The notes below the pieces were generated by a model, which did not search any database, was not told where the DNA came from, and saw only the letters and a list, made by a program, of their open reading frames with translations. A DNA stretch of 16,386 nt from Acidobacteriota bacterium (GTDB lineage Bacteria > Acidobacteriota > Vicinamibacteria > Vicinamibacterales > UBA8438). This document shows positions 5,994 through 13,143 of the stretch, piece by piece. The position numbers and the translations under genes are program-made. Where the stretch lies: the NCBI GenBank assembly GCA_011523485.1, contig WTGR01000057.1, forward strand, positions 1-16,386, given 5' to 3'. The stretch's first letter is position 1. Each line of letters opens with the position of its first letter.

Positions 5994-7757
5994 ATGGGCA
6001 GCGGCTCGAGCCGGACTACCAGCGTTCGCTATCAGCCTGACGAGAGTCCTCCGGCTGCGCTTGCCTTCGGCTGCGGCCTGCAGCTGGTGATGCTGGGCGG
6101 CGCCAGCATCGTCCTGATCCCGACGATCGTGATTCGGGCCGCCGGCGGCAGCGAAGCGTACCTGTCCTGGGCGGTATTCTGTGCTGTCGCCATCAGCGGC
6201 GTCTGCACGGCGCTGCAGGCGGTTCGCGCCGGCCGCATCGGGGCCGGGTACGTCCTCGCGATGGGCCCGCCGGGAGCCTTCATCGGCCTCAGCGCCACGG
6301 CGCTGGCCCAGGGCGGGCCGGCACTGCTCGGCGCCCTGGTCGTTGCGTCGTCGTTGCTGCCGATCGTGCTCTCGGCGCGGCTCTCCCTGTTCCGGCGGCT
6401 CCTGACGCCGACCATCGTCGGCACGGTGAACATGCTGATACCGGTCACCGTGCTGCCGGTCGTCTTCGGCCGCATGCACCAGACGCCGGACCAGGTACCG
6501 GCGCTGGGGGCGCCGTTGACCGCGCTGGCGACGATCCTGGTCATCCTCGGCATCTCACTGAAGGGGACGGCGACCCTCCGTCTCTGGGCGCCGGTCATCG
6601 GGATTGCGACCGGCTCGCTGATCGCCGGTGCGTTCGGTCTCTACGACCTGGCCCGGGTGATCGAGGCGCCGTGGGTCGGCGTGCCGCGGGGCGGGTGGCC
6701 GGGCATCGAGCTCGACATGGGCCCGGCATTCGTCGGGCTTCTGCCCGGCTTCGTGTTCGTGGCGTTCATCGGCACCATTCACACGATCGTCGGTACCGTC
6801 GCCATTCAGCGCGTCTCGTGGCGCGAGCCGCGGGCCGTGGACTACCGGGCGGTGGAGGGCGGCGTGGCGGCGGACGGCATCTGCAAGCTGCTCTCCGGCC
6901 TCGCCGGGATAATGCCGACCCAGACCGTCGCCGGCATCAGCGCGCCGGCCATCGAGATTACGGGTGTCGGGGCCCGCCGGGTCGGAATCGCCGCAGGTGG
7001 AATCCTGCTCGCGCTCGCGTTCCTGCCCAAGGCACTGGCCCTGGTGCTGGCGATCCCGGGCGCGGTCGCCGGCGCCTATGTGACCGTACTGATGGCATTG
7101 ATCTTCGTGCGCGGCATGACCGAGATCGTGCAGGGCGGCATCGACTATCGCAAGGGGCTGGTGGCCGGCGTGGCGTTCTGGGTCGGCACGGGTTGCCAGA
7201 ACGGCATGATATTCCCCGGGCTTCTTTCGGACGTCGCGGGCGGCCTGCTGCAGAACGGCATCACCACCGGCGGGCTGGTGGCGATCCTCATGACGCTGTT
7301 CCTCGAGATGACGGCGCCCCGCCGCTCCCGAATCGAAGTCGACTTCGACCTGGCCGTGCTACCGAAGATCAGGGAGTTCCTCGGCGCGTTCGCGCAACGC
7401 AGCGGCTGGGACGCGAAGATGGTGCACCGCCTCGAAGCGGCCGGCGAGGAGACGCTGCTGACGCTGACCGGCCCGGACGAACGGGATGCGAAGCGGCAGC
7501 GGCGCCGCCTGTTCCTGTCGGCGCACAAGGAAGCCGACGGTGCGGTCCTCGAGTTCGTGGCCGCGGTGGGCGAGGAGAACGTGCAGGACCGGATCGCGAT
7601 TCTCGGGGAGCGGCCCGACGACATGCTGATGGAAAGGGAGGTCTCGCTTCGATTGCTGCGGCACATAGCGACCTCGGTCCGGCACCAGCAGTTCCACGAG
7701 ACGGACATCGTCACGGTCCGCGTGGACGCCCCGGAGACGAGTCGTGCGGGCAAGTGA
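5994..7757 (+). CDS. NCS2-like permease fused to a degenerate HATPase (RsbW/SpoIIAB-like) domain
   Basis: The product is 587 residues. Residues 20-435 form the 14-segment core of the nucleobase-cation symporter-2 (xanthine/uracil permease) family. Recognisable landmarks are TPTIVGTVNMLIPVTVLPVV, the segment REPRAVDYRAVEGGVAADGI, and TGVGARRVGIAAGGILLALA followed by PKALALVLAIPGAVAGAYV. Around residue 258 the canonical Glu-Thr-x-Gly-Asp is replaced by FIGTIHT (Gly260 at the Glu position), and the later NTTF(A/S)QN-type motif is MPTQTVAG. The usual nucleobase-contacting residues are therefore absent and the substrate is open. Residues 438-587 are soluble and resemble HATPase_c_2 anti-sigma kinases (LPKIREFLGAFAQRSGWDAK, VHRLEAAGEETLLTL, and a closing VSLRLLRHIATSV...VTVRV), but the N-box Asn and the DxGxG loop are missing, so ATP binding is doubtful. 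Translation probably couples to DUF1330 (nine-base gap) and to the next gene (14-base overlap). The start lacks a well-spaced ribosome site. Confidence 0.82.
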   Translation: MGSGSSRTTSVRYQPDESPPAALAFGCGLQLVMLGGASIVLIPTIVIRAAGGSEAYLSWAVFCAVAISGVCTALQAVRAGRIGAGYVLAMGPPGAFIGLSATALAQGGPALLGALVVASSLLPIVLSARLSLFRRLLTPTIVGTVNMLIPVTVLPVVFGRMHQTPDQVPALGAPLTALATILVILGISLKGTATLRLWAPVIGIATGSLIAGAFGLYDLARVIEAPWVGVPRGGWPGIELDMGPAFVGLLPGFVFVAFIGTIHTIVGTVAIQRVSWREPRAVDYRAVEGGVAADGICKLLSGLAGIMPTQTVAGISAPAIEITGVGARRVGIAAGGILLALAFLPKALALVLAIPGAVAGAYVTVLMALIFVRGMTEIVQGGIDYRKGLVAGVAFWVGTGCQNGMIFPGLLSDVAGGLLQNGITTGGLVAILMTLFLEMTAPRRSRIEVDFDLAVLPKIREFLGAFAQRSGWDAKMVHRLEAAGEETLLTLTGPDERDAKRQRRRLFLSAHKEADGAVLEFVAAVGEENVQDRIAILGERPDDMLMEREVSLRLLRHIATSVRHQQFHETDIVTVRVDAPETSRAGK

Positions 7758-9207
7758 AGCGCTGACCGGTCGACAGGCGTTCGCGTTGCGGGTGCTGGCC
7801 GGGCCGGCGGCGTTCGCCGCCGTTCGCGCCGCGCCGCTGGCTGGTCTCGGACCGGAGGCGCACTTCGCGCTTGCCGCCTACGCGTGGATTCTCGCCTGGT
7901 GGGCGACCGTGCCGGTTCCGTGGGCGGTCGCCAGCTTTCTCCCGTTCGTGCTCCTGCCGGCCGGCGGCGCGATGCCCTTCGCCGAGGTGGCCGGCCTGTA
8001 CGGCCAGCCGATCCTTCCCTTTCTGATGGGCTCGATGCTCTTCGGGCACGCCATGCACAAGCACGGCCTGGCGACCAGGGTCGCCCTGGCGCTGCTGCGC
8101 ATGCCGGGCGCGGTGCGGTCGAGCGGCAGCCTGATACTCGTGTTCCTGATCGCGGCGGCGGTGACGTCCGCGCTGGTCAGCGACCTCGTCGTCATCGTGA
8201 TCATGACCCCCATCGCGCTGTCGGTCAGCCGGTCGGCGGTGGCCGCGCTCGACGCCGGCGAAGCGGCTGCCCGGGGGCCGCGCATGGCGGAGGCGGCGAG
8301 TCTCGCGGTGCTGTACGGCGTGGCCGCCGGCGAGCTGGCGACCCCCATGGGCATCGCGTTCAACCCGCTGGTGCTCTCCGTGCTGGAAGAAACGACGCGC
8401 TACAGCATCAGCTTCGCGCAGTGGACGTCGACCGGGGTCGTTCTCGCCGCGGTCCACGTCCCCATCTACTACCTGATCCTGAAGCTGATGGTCGTGCCCG
8501 ACGTGCGGAACCTCTCCGCCAGCCGGCTGCGCATCCGCCGGCAATCCGAGCAGCTCGGCCCGCTCGGCCGCGGCGAGAAGAACGTCCTGTTCGTGTTGAC
8601 CGTGATGCTGGCCCTGTGGATGCTGCCGGCCCTCGCGACGGTAGAGTTCCTCGACATCTGGTACGTGCCCCCGGTGGGCATGGTCCTCCTCTTCCTGCTG
8701 CCGGTCGACGGCAAGCGCGGCGACACGACCCTCGACCGCAAGGACCTTCAGGAAGGCGTGTCGTGGAACGTACTGTTCCTGGTCGTCGGGGGCATGGCGA
8801 TGGTGAGCGGACTGACCCGACTGGGAGTGACCGACTGGGTCGGGGCCGCGTTCGCGGGGAACGTCACGGCGACGGCGTTGCCCTGGCTGGCCGGCCTGCT
8901 CACGACGGTGCTGACCCAAGTGGCCAGCGGCATCTCCTCGACGGTGATGGTGTCCTCGATGCTGCTTCCGATCGCCGAGGCCCTCGAGTACAACGCCGCG
9001 ATTCTGGCCCGGATCATCGCCGGCACGGCCCACGCCGTGGCGCTGCCGTGGTCGAGCCCCACGGCGGCGACCACGTTCGCCGCGGGCGCCGTCCACCTCG
9101 GGACGATGTTCAGAGCCGGTGCGGTGGCCACGGTTCTGACGGCTATCGCCGTCGTCGTGCTGAGCATGATCCTGGTGCCGGCGTTCGGGGCGTTCACCGT
9201 GCAGTGA
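7744..9207 (+). CDS. SLC13/DASS-like membrane transporter with altered sodium-site motifs
   Basis: The product is 487 residues, starting at a GTG with GGAG seven bases upstream and overlapping the permease by 14 bases. Membrane segments occur throughout in the order expected for divalent-anion:Na+ symporters. Family landmarks are WWATVPVPWAVASFLPFVLL, the first re-entrant hairpin region TSALVSDLVVIVIMTPIALS, a central loop rich in Arg (SASRLRIRRQSEQLGPLGRG), SWNVLFLVVGGMAMVSGL, the second hairpin VASGISSTVMVSSMLLPIAE, and the C-terminal ALPWSSPTAATTFAAGAVHL. In characterised DASS carriers both hairpins carry Ser-Asn-Thr; here they read Ser146-Asp-Leu and Ser398-Ser-Thr. That suggests a changed ion site or substrate. 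It is the last gene of the operon, and the same substrate may be shared with the NCS2-like protein. Confidence 0.83.
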   Translation: MRASEALTGRQAFALRVLAGPAAFAAVRAAPLAGLGPEAHFALAAYAWILAWWATVPVPWAVASFLPFVLLPAGGAMPFAEVAGLYGQPILPFLMGSMLFGHAMHKHGLATRVALALLRMPGAVRSSGSLILVFLIAAAVTSALVSDLVVIVIMTPIALSVSRSAVAALDAGEAAARGPRMAEAASLAVLYGVAAGELATPMGIAFNPLVLSVLEETTRYSISFAQWTSTGVVLAAVHVPIYYLILKLMVVPDVRNLSASRLRIRRQSEQLGPLGRGEKNVLFVLTVMLALWMLPALATVEFLDIWYVPPVGMVLLFLLPVDGKRGDTTLDRKDLQEGVSWNVLFLVVGGMAMVSGLTRLGVTDWVGAAFAGNVTATALPWLAGLLTTVLTQVASGISSTVMVSSMLLPIAEALEYNAAILARIIAGTAHAVALPWSSPTAATTFAAGAVHLGTMFRAGAVATVLTAIAVVVLSMILVPAFGAFTVQ

Positions 9208-9274
9208 GCCCGGGCGGCGAAATCCGCGGCACGACGAGAATCGGCGCTCGCTGACCTCGGGACAGGTGAGTCGA

Positions 9275-11092
9275 CTACCGGCGCGCCTCGCGCCACTCGC
9301 GCGCCCGGCGTTGCGCCTCCGCGATCTGCGCGGGGCTCATCCGCGCCTCCAACTGGTCGAGCGGGCTGCGATCGTGCCGGTCGTTCTGCGACACGGCCAG
9401 GTGCAGCCACATGTACGCCGCCACTTCGTCCCGCGGCGCGCCGCGGCCCCCCCAGGCGTACATTGTGCCGAGCATCCACTGCGCGGCGTCGTGTCCCTGC
9501 TCGGCCGCGCGCCGGAACCAGGCGATGGACTCGGCATCGTCCAGGGGAACGCCCTCGCCGTTGCTGTACGCGAAGCCGAGAAGAAACTGTGCGTTGGCGT
9601 AGCCCTGGTCGGCGGCGCGCCGGTACCACGCGGCGGCTTCAGCGACGTCTTCCGGCACGCCGTTGCCTCGCTCGTACAGCCCGCCGAGCTGGAATTGCGC
9701 CTCGGGGTCTCCCTGCTCGGCGGCGCGCCGGAGATCGGCGACGTTCGGCGTGTCCGGCACGGCCTCCGCTTCGTGGGCAGGAAGTTCCTCGCCGGCGACC
9801 GCCGCGCCGAGCATCTCGGTGAACCGGGGGCTGAAGTGGTTCGTGCGAGCCAGAATCAGTCCCTCTTCGTCGACGAGCACATAGGTCGGGAAGCCGCGTA
9901 CGTCCCAGGCCCGCTCGATGTCGCTGTCGATGCCGACGTGCCAGTTGGTCCAGGGCATCGGCTCGCGCTCGCGAAACGCGGTCACGGTCTCGAGCTGCTC
10001 GTCGACGCTGATCGCCAGCAGGGTGAAACGGTCCGCCGGCAGATCGCCGACCAGCTCGCGCAGCTCCGGCAGCACGTCGATGCAGGGGCGGCACCACGTC
10101 GCCCAGAAGTCGAGCAGCACCACGCGGCCCCGGTAGGCCGACAGGCTGTCCTCGGCGCCGTCGAGCCGGCGGCCCGTCATGTCCAGCGCCGTGCCGCCCA
10201 CGGTCGCGTGCTCGATGGTCCGGATCAGGTCCGCCTCGGCTTCCGAGAAGGTGCGCGGATCCGATCTGCCGAAGGGGCCGGCCGGAGCGACCGCGGAAGG
10301 ATCGGCGGCGGCGGCGGCCCGCGCGCCGCCGAACGGCTGATCCTCGACGCCGGCGCTCAGGCCGGTCGCCGCATCGAGGGCGCGCTGCCGCCGCCCGTCG
10401 CGTTCCTCCTCCCCGACCATCGCTCCGTTGGCGGACCGCATCAGCCCGGCCGCCACGTAGTACCGCGCCGTCGCGCGCAACGCCGGACGCGGGGCGCCGG
10501 ACGCCATCTCCTCGAAGAACCGGTCGATGCCCCGCGTCGAGGACTCGCCGTCCGGTCCGTAGAATCGCCGGCCGTCCATCCGCATCAGGATCGACGGCCA
10601 GCGCTCGTCGTCCGGCGCCTCCGCGGCGAGCGCCTGCGCGCCCCTGTACATGTGCTGGTCGGCGTCCGGCTCGGTGATGGTCTGCATGACGAGGAACTCG
10701 GCGGCTTCCCTCGTCCTGTCGTGCGCGCCGGCATCGACGATCGCGGTCGCCGCGGCGATGGCGGGGCGGATGTTCGGGCGCTCGGCGAACGCATCCTGAA
10801 AGCGGCGGTCGCGCTCGTCGGCGGACAGGCCGGCCATGGCGATCCCGCTGGTGCGCTCCCGCCAGGCGCTCTGCTGGTCGAGGTACTCCTGCACCACCGC
10901 CCAATCGGGAGCGGCGTCGGCCGGCCGGGAGGTTGCCCGGGGAATCTCGATGGGAGCGGCCGTCCCGGATTGCGCCATGTCGTGCGTGGCGGCGGCCAGC
11001 AACAGCCCCAGGCACACCGGCGCCATCGGTACGGCGATCAGCATCGCGGGGAATCGCCGTGTGCTCGAAGTCGCGTCGCGCTTCTCCTCCAT
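9275..11092 (-). CDS. TlpA-like thioredoxin / Sel1-repeat fusion protein, exported
   Basis: The product is 605 residues. The ATG at 11092 is chosen because GGGGAGG lies five bases upstream and a signal sequence follows (FPAMLIAVPMAPVCLGLLLA, about residues 14-40). Residues 60-250 are a helical region of unknown type (TPR-like in feel). Residues 290-430 are a TlpA/ResA-type thioredoxin fold: RGRVVLLDFWATWCRPC with the redox pair Cys334/Cys337, ISVDEQ, and the cis-proline loop GFPTYVLVDEEG (Pro402). Residues 452-570 hold Sel1-like repeats, e.g. AEQGDPEAQFQLGGLYERGN and ADQGYANAQFLLGFAYSNGE, ending with the AAYMWLHLAV variant typical of a last Sel1 unit. A periplasmic thiol reductase or chaperone-like scaffold is inferred, with the Sel1 part binding a partner. 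It converges with the DASS-like gene (67 bp gap, no clear terminator). Confidence 0.87.
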   Translation of the reverse strand: MEEKRDATSSTRRFPAMLIAVPMAPVCLGLLLAAATHDMAQSGTAAPIEIPRATSRPADAAPDWAVVQEYLDQQSAWRERTSGIAMAGLSADERDRRFQDAFAERPNIRPAIAAATAIVDAGAHDRTREAAEFLVMQTITEPDADQHMYRGAQALAAEAPDDERWPSILMRMDGRRFYGPDGESSTRGIDRFFEEMASGAPRPALRATARYYVAAGLMRSANGAMVGEEERDGRRQRALDAATGLSAGVEDQPFGGARAAAAADPSAVAPAGPFGRSDPRTFSEAEADLIRTIEHATVGGTALDMTGRRLDGAEDSLSAYRGRVVLLDFWATWCRPCIDVLPELRELVGDLPADRFTLLAISVDEQLETVTAFREREPMPWTNWHVGIDSDIERAWDVRGFPTYVLVDEEGLILARTNHFSPRFTEMLGAAVAGEELPAHEAEAVPDTPNVADLRRAAEQGDPEAQFQLGGLYERGNGVPEDVAEAAAWYRRAADQGYANAQFLLGFAYSNGEGVPLDDAESIAWFRRAAEQGHDAAQWMLGTMYAWGGRGAPRDEVAAYMWLHLAVSQNDRHDRSPLDQLEARMSPAQIAEAQRRAREWREARR

Positions 11093-11153
11093 GCTGTCCT
11101 CCCCGGATGAATCGGACCCTGGCGCACCCGTTGCTCTTGATCGGGCTCTTCTG

Positions 11154-11159
11154 ATTCTA
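11154..11159 (-). promoter_or_regulatory. candidate -10 box (TAGAAT) for the thioredoxin/Sel1 gene
   Basis: TAGAAT on the minus strand lies about 61 bases before ATG 11092 and is embedded in the ten-mer TTAGAATCAG. The same ten-mer occurs at 15521-15530 before another minus-strand gene. No clear -35. Confidence 0.35.
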
Positions 11160-11205
11160 AGCCGCTCCGCACTGCGCTGCACGACGCGCTGGCCAGCCGC
11201 TGGCC

Positions 11206-11430
11206 TCATTCGTCTCTTCCCAGGTGACCCAGCAGACCCCACACGAACACCCCGACGCCGAAGAGGCCGACGACGAGACCGACCGGCAGCATGACCATCG
11301 TCACTCCCAGACCGAGGCCGAAGACCATCAGGACGAACCCGATGACCACGGCCGCGACGTGGGCGAGAACCAGGCGGGCCTTGTCGAGCCACCGGCGCCT
11401 TCGATCCGTTGGTTGTGTCGCCATCGCCAT
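11206..11430 (-). CDS. small two-helix inner-membrane protein
   Basis: A 74-residue protein starting at ATG 11430 (a second in-frame ATG is at 11424). A basic N-terminus (TDRRRRWLDKAR) is followed by two closely spaced hydrophobic segments, about residues 22-46 (LAHVAAVVIGFVLMVFGLGL) and 49-70 (LPVGLVVGLFGVGVFVWGLL), and a short charged tail GHLGRDE. The positive-inside rule predicts the N-terminus in the cytoplasm. I recognise no family. It lies upstream of, and on the same strand as, the thioredoxin/Sel1 gene (113 bp gap) and may be cotranscribed. A short coding-looking minus-strand tail (SLVVCDGRLAIESFGAMDRY, stop at 11435-11437) sits just before it and may be the end of a displaced neighbour. 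Confidence 0.6.
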   Translation of the reverse strand: MAMATQPTDRRRRWLDKARLVLAHVAAVVIGFVLMVFGLGLGVTMVMLPVGLVVGLFGVGVFVWGLLGHLGRDE

Positions 11431-11565
11431 CGCGTCAGTACCTGTCCATCGCCCCGAAGCTCTCGATCGCCAGGCGACCGTCGCAGACGACAAGGGAACG
11501 GGGGTTGGCGGTTCGCGGGCATGTCCGCAGCCGCCCCGAAGACCTCGCTCGGGCATCGGAAAGGC

Positions 11566-11571
11566 TATAAT
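11566..11571 (+). promoter_or_regulatory. consensus -10 (TATAAT) for vapBC pair 1
   Basis: A perfect TATAAT is 37 bases before the antitoxin ATG, predicting a leader of about 30 bases with the GGAG site inside it. The -35 region is weak, as is common for autorepressed toxin-antitoxin promoters. Confidence 0.5.
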
Positions 11572-11608
11572 GCCTTACTTGCGATCTCGATAGCGACGGA
11601 GACCGCAC

Positions 11609-11860
11609 ATGCCCATCACGTTGACGGTCACGGCCAAGGGCCAGATCACGCTGCGCAAGGAAGTGCTCGAACATCTCGGGGTGCGTCCCGGCGACAAGGT
11701 CGACGTCGATCTGCTGAAGGATGGAAGGCTGGGGGTCAGAGGGAAGCACGGGAGGCCGGTGGCGTCCATCTTCGGCATGCTGAAGAGACCGGCAACGCCG
11801 GCACGCTCCGTCGAGGAGCTGAACGAGGCCGCGGCTGCGGGATGGGCGGGAAAGGTGTGA
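11609..11860 (+). CDS. vapB: AbrB/SpoVT-type VapB antitoxin (pair 1)
   Basis: The product is 83 residues, with GGAG (11598-11601) seven bases before ATG. The N-terminal swapped-hairpin DNA-binding domain is plain: LTVTAKGQITLRKEVLEHLG and VRPGDKVDVDLLKDGRLGVR. The C-terminal half, from GRPVASIFGMLKRP to the end, is the usual toxin-neutralising tail. It should bind and inhibit the downstream PIN toxin and repress its own promoter. Its stop overlaps the toxin start by four bases (GTGA), the standard translational coupling for such pairs. Confidence 0.9.
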   Translation: MPITLTVTAKGQITLRKEVLEHLGVRPGDKVDVDLLKDGRLGVRGKHGRPVASIFGMLKRPATPARSVEELNEAAAAGWAGKV

Positions 11861-12267
11861 AGGTCACGGTCGACACGAACATCCTGGTGCGCACGGTGGT
11901 GGAGGATGATGCGGAGCAGGCCGGGGCGGCCCGGGCTCTGCTGGCGCGGGCGACGCTCATCGCCGTTCCCATTCCGGTGTTCTGCGAGCTCGCCTGGGTG
12001 CTGAAGCGCGCCTATGGCCATGGGGCGGACGACATCGCCGCGGCAATCGAGGCGATAACCGAGATCGATGTGGTCGCTACCGACGCTCCGGCGGTCGAGG
12101 CCGGCATGGCCGCGTTGCGGGCGGGTGGCGACTTTGCGGACGGCGTCATTGCGCACCAGGGCGAGGCGCTGGGCGGAACCGTGTTCGCGAGCTTCGATCG
12201 CCGCGCGGTCGCACGATTGCGGGACACCGGCGCCGCAGCCTCCGACCCGTCGGATCTGATCGCCTGA
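11857..12267 (+). CDS. vapC: VapC PIN-domain ribonuclease toxin (pair 1)
   Basis: The product is 136 residues from the GTG at 11857 that overlaps the antitoxin stop; an in-frame ATG at 11842 would add five residues. The PIN nuclease site is complete: Asp6 in VDTNILVR, Glu44 in FCELAWVL, Asp95 in GGDFADGVI and Asp114 in FASFDRRAV. VapC toxins cleave specific tRNA or rRNA sites in a metal-dependent way; the target here is not predictable. The length is normal and the toxin appears intact. Confidence 0.9.
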   Translation: MKVTVDTNILVRTVVEDDAEQAGAARALLARATLIAVPIPVFCELAWVLKRAYGHGADDIAAAIEAITEIDVVATDAPAVEAGMAALRAGGDFADGVIAHQGEALGGTVFASFDRRAVARLRDTGAAASDPSDLIA

Positions 12268-12295
12268 ACGGAACCAGCGTTCGACGGCGGGGCTC

Positions 12296-12301
12296 TATCA
12301 T
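12296..12301 (+). promoter_or_regulatory. candidate -10 (TATCAT) placed for a leaderless tauE-like mRNA
   Basis: TATCAT ends nine bases before ATG 12310, and there is no Shine-Dalgarno in the intervening TCCCCCGC run. If used, transcription would begin at or one to three bases before the start codon. Confidence 0.35.
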
Positions 12302-12309
12302 TCCCCCGC

Positions 12310-13083
12310 ATGGACCCGCTGACCGTCGCTCTGCTCTGCGCCGTGGCGTTCGCGTCGGCCGCGCTGTCGGCGGTGGTCGGCCTGGCCGGCGGCACCGTGC
12401 TGCTGGCGGTCATGCTGTTGTTCTTCGAGCCGGCCGCCGCCATTCCGCTGCACGGCGTGATCCAACTGGTCTCCAACGGCGCGCGCACCGTCGTGCAGGG
12501 GCGCCACGTGGCGTGGAGCGTCGTCGGCTGGTACGCGTTGTTCCTGCTGCCGCTGGCGCTGGCCGGGGCGCGCGTGGCGCTCGCCATGCCGCCTGCCCTC
12601 GGCACGACCCTGATCGGCGTCTTCGTGCTGGTCGCCACGTTGCGACCCGGATGGCTGCGAATCCGTCCCGCCGGCGCGGGCGGCGAGGCGCGCCGTTTCG
12701 CGGTGCTGGGCGGCGTCGCCGGTTTCCTGGGCAGTCTGGTCGGGGCGGTCGGGCCGCTCGTCGCGCCGTTCTTTCCGCATCTCGGTCTGTCGCGGCGGGG
12801 CGTGGTGGGCACCGCGGCGGCCTGTCAGGGGGCAGGACACCTGGCGAAGATCGCGGCGTTCGGCTGGGTGGGTTTCTCGTACCGCGAGCACCTCGGGCTG
12901 CTGCTGGCGATGTCCATGCTGGTGATTGCCGGTGCGGCGGCCGGCAGCCGACTGCTCGATCGCGTCGACGACGTTCTCTTCACGCGCCTCTACCGCACCG
13001 TCCTCGTGATCGTCGCGCTGCGCCTGGTGTCGAGCGCGGCGTGGATGGGGGACGTGGCGGCGACCGCTGCGCCGGCGCCGTGA
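12310..13083 (+). CDS. TauE/SafE family membrane permease
   Basis: A 257-residue polytopic membrane protein with about eight hydrophobic segments in two related halves. Family features are the first-helix glycine motif ALSAVVGLAGGTVLLAVMLL, HGVIQLVSNGARTVVQGRHV after the second helix, and the second-half repeat AGFLGSLVGAVGPLVAPFFP. The TauE/SafE (DUF81) family exports or imports sulfite-, sulfonate- or organic-anion-type solutes. There are no sulfur genes nearby, so the substrate is open. It is separated from vapC by 42 bp and from pyrE by 60 bp. Confidence 0.87.
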   Translation: MDPLTVALLCAVAFASAALSAVVGLAGGTVLLAVMLLFFEPAAAIPLHGVIQLVSNGARTVVQGRHVAWSVVGWYALFLLPLALAGARVALAMPPALGTTLIGVFVLVATLRPGWLRIRPAGAGGEARRFAVLGGVAGFLGSLVGAVGPLVAPFFPHLGLSRRGVVGTAAACQGAGHLAKIAAFGWVGFSYREHLGLLLAMSMLVIAGAAAGSRLLDRVDDVLFTRLYRTVLVIVALRLVSSAAWMGDVAATAAPAP

Positions 13084-13102
13084 GCCGATTTGACCGGAGC
13101 GG

Positions 13103-13108
13103 TACAAT
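13103..13108 (+). promoter_or_regulatory. candidate -10 (TACAAT) for pyrE
   Basis: TACAAT is 35 bases before the pyrE ATG, giving a predicted leader of about 28 bases that contains AGGTGA. There is no convincing -35 at the right distance. Confidence 0.33.
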
Positions 13109-13143
13109 TCACGGAATTTGAACGAGTTAGGTGATTCCAGACA

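Noticed and set aside
7711..9096. 461-codon minus-strand open frame opposite the SLC13-like gene
   Set aside because: The composition is dominated by Arg, Gln, His and Gly, with no hydrophobic core; it is a shadow of the transporter.
9266..11110. 614-codon plus-strand open frame opposite the thioredoxin/Sel1 gene
   Set aside because: It is Arg/His/Val-rich without any motif and exactly mirrors a gene with clear domains; it is a GC-driven antisense shadow.
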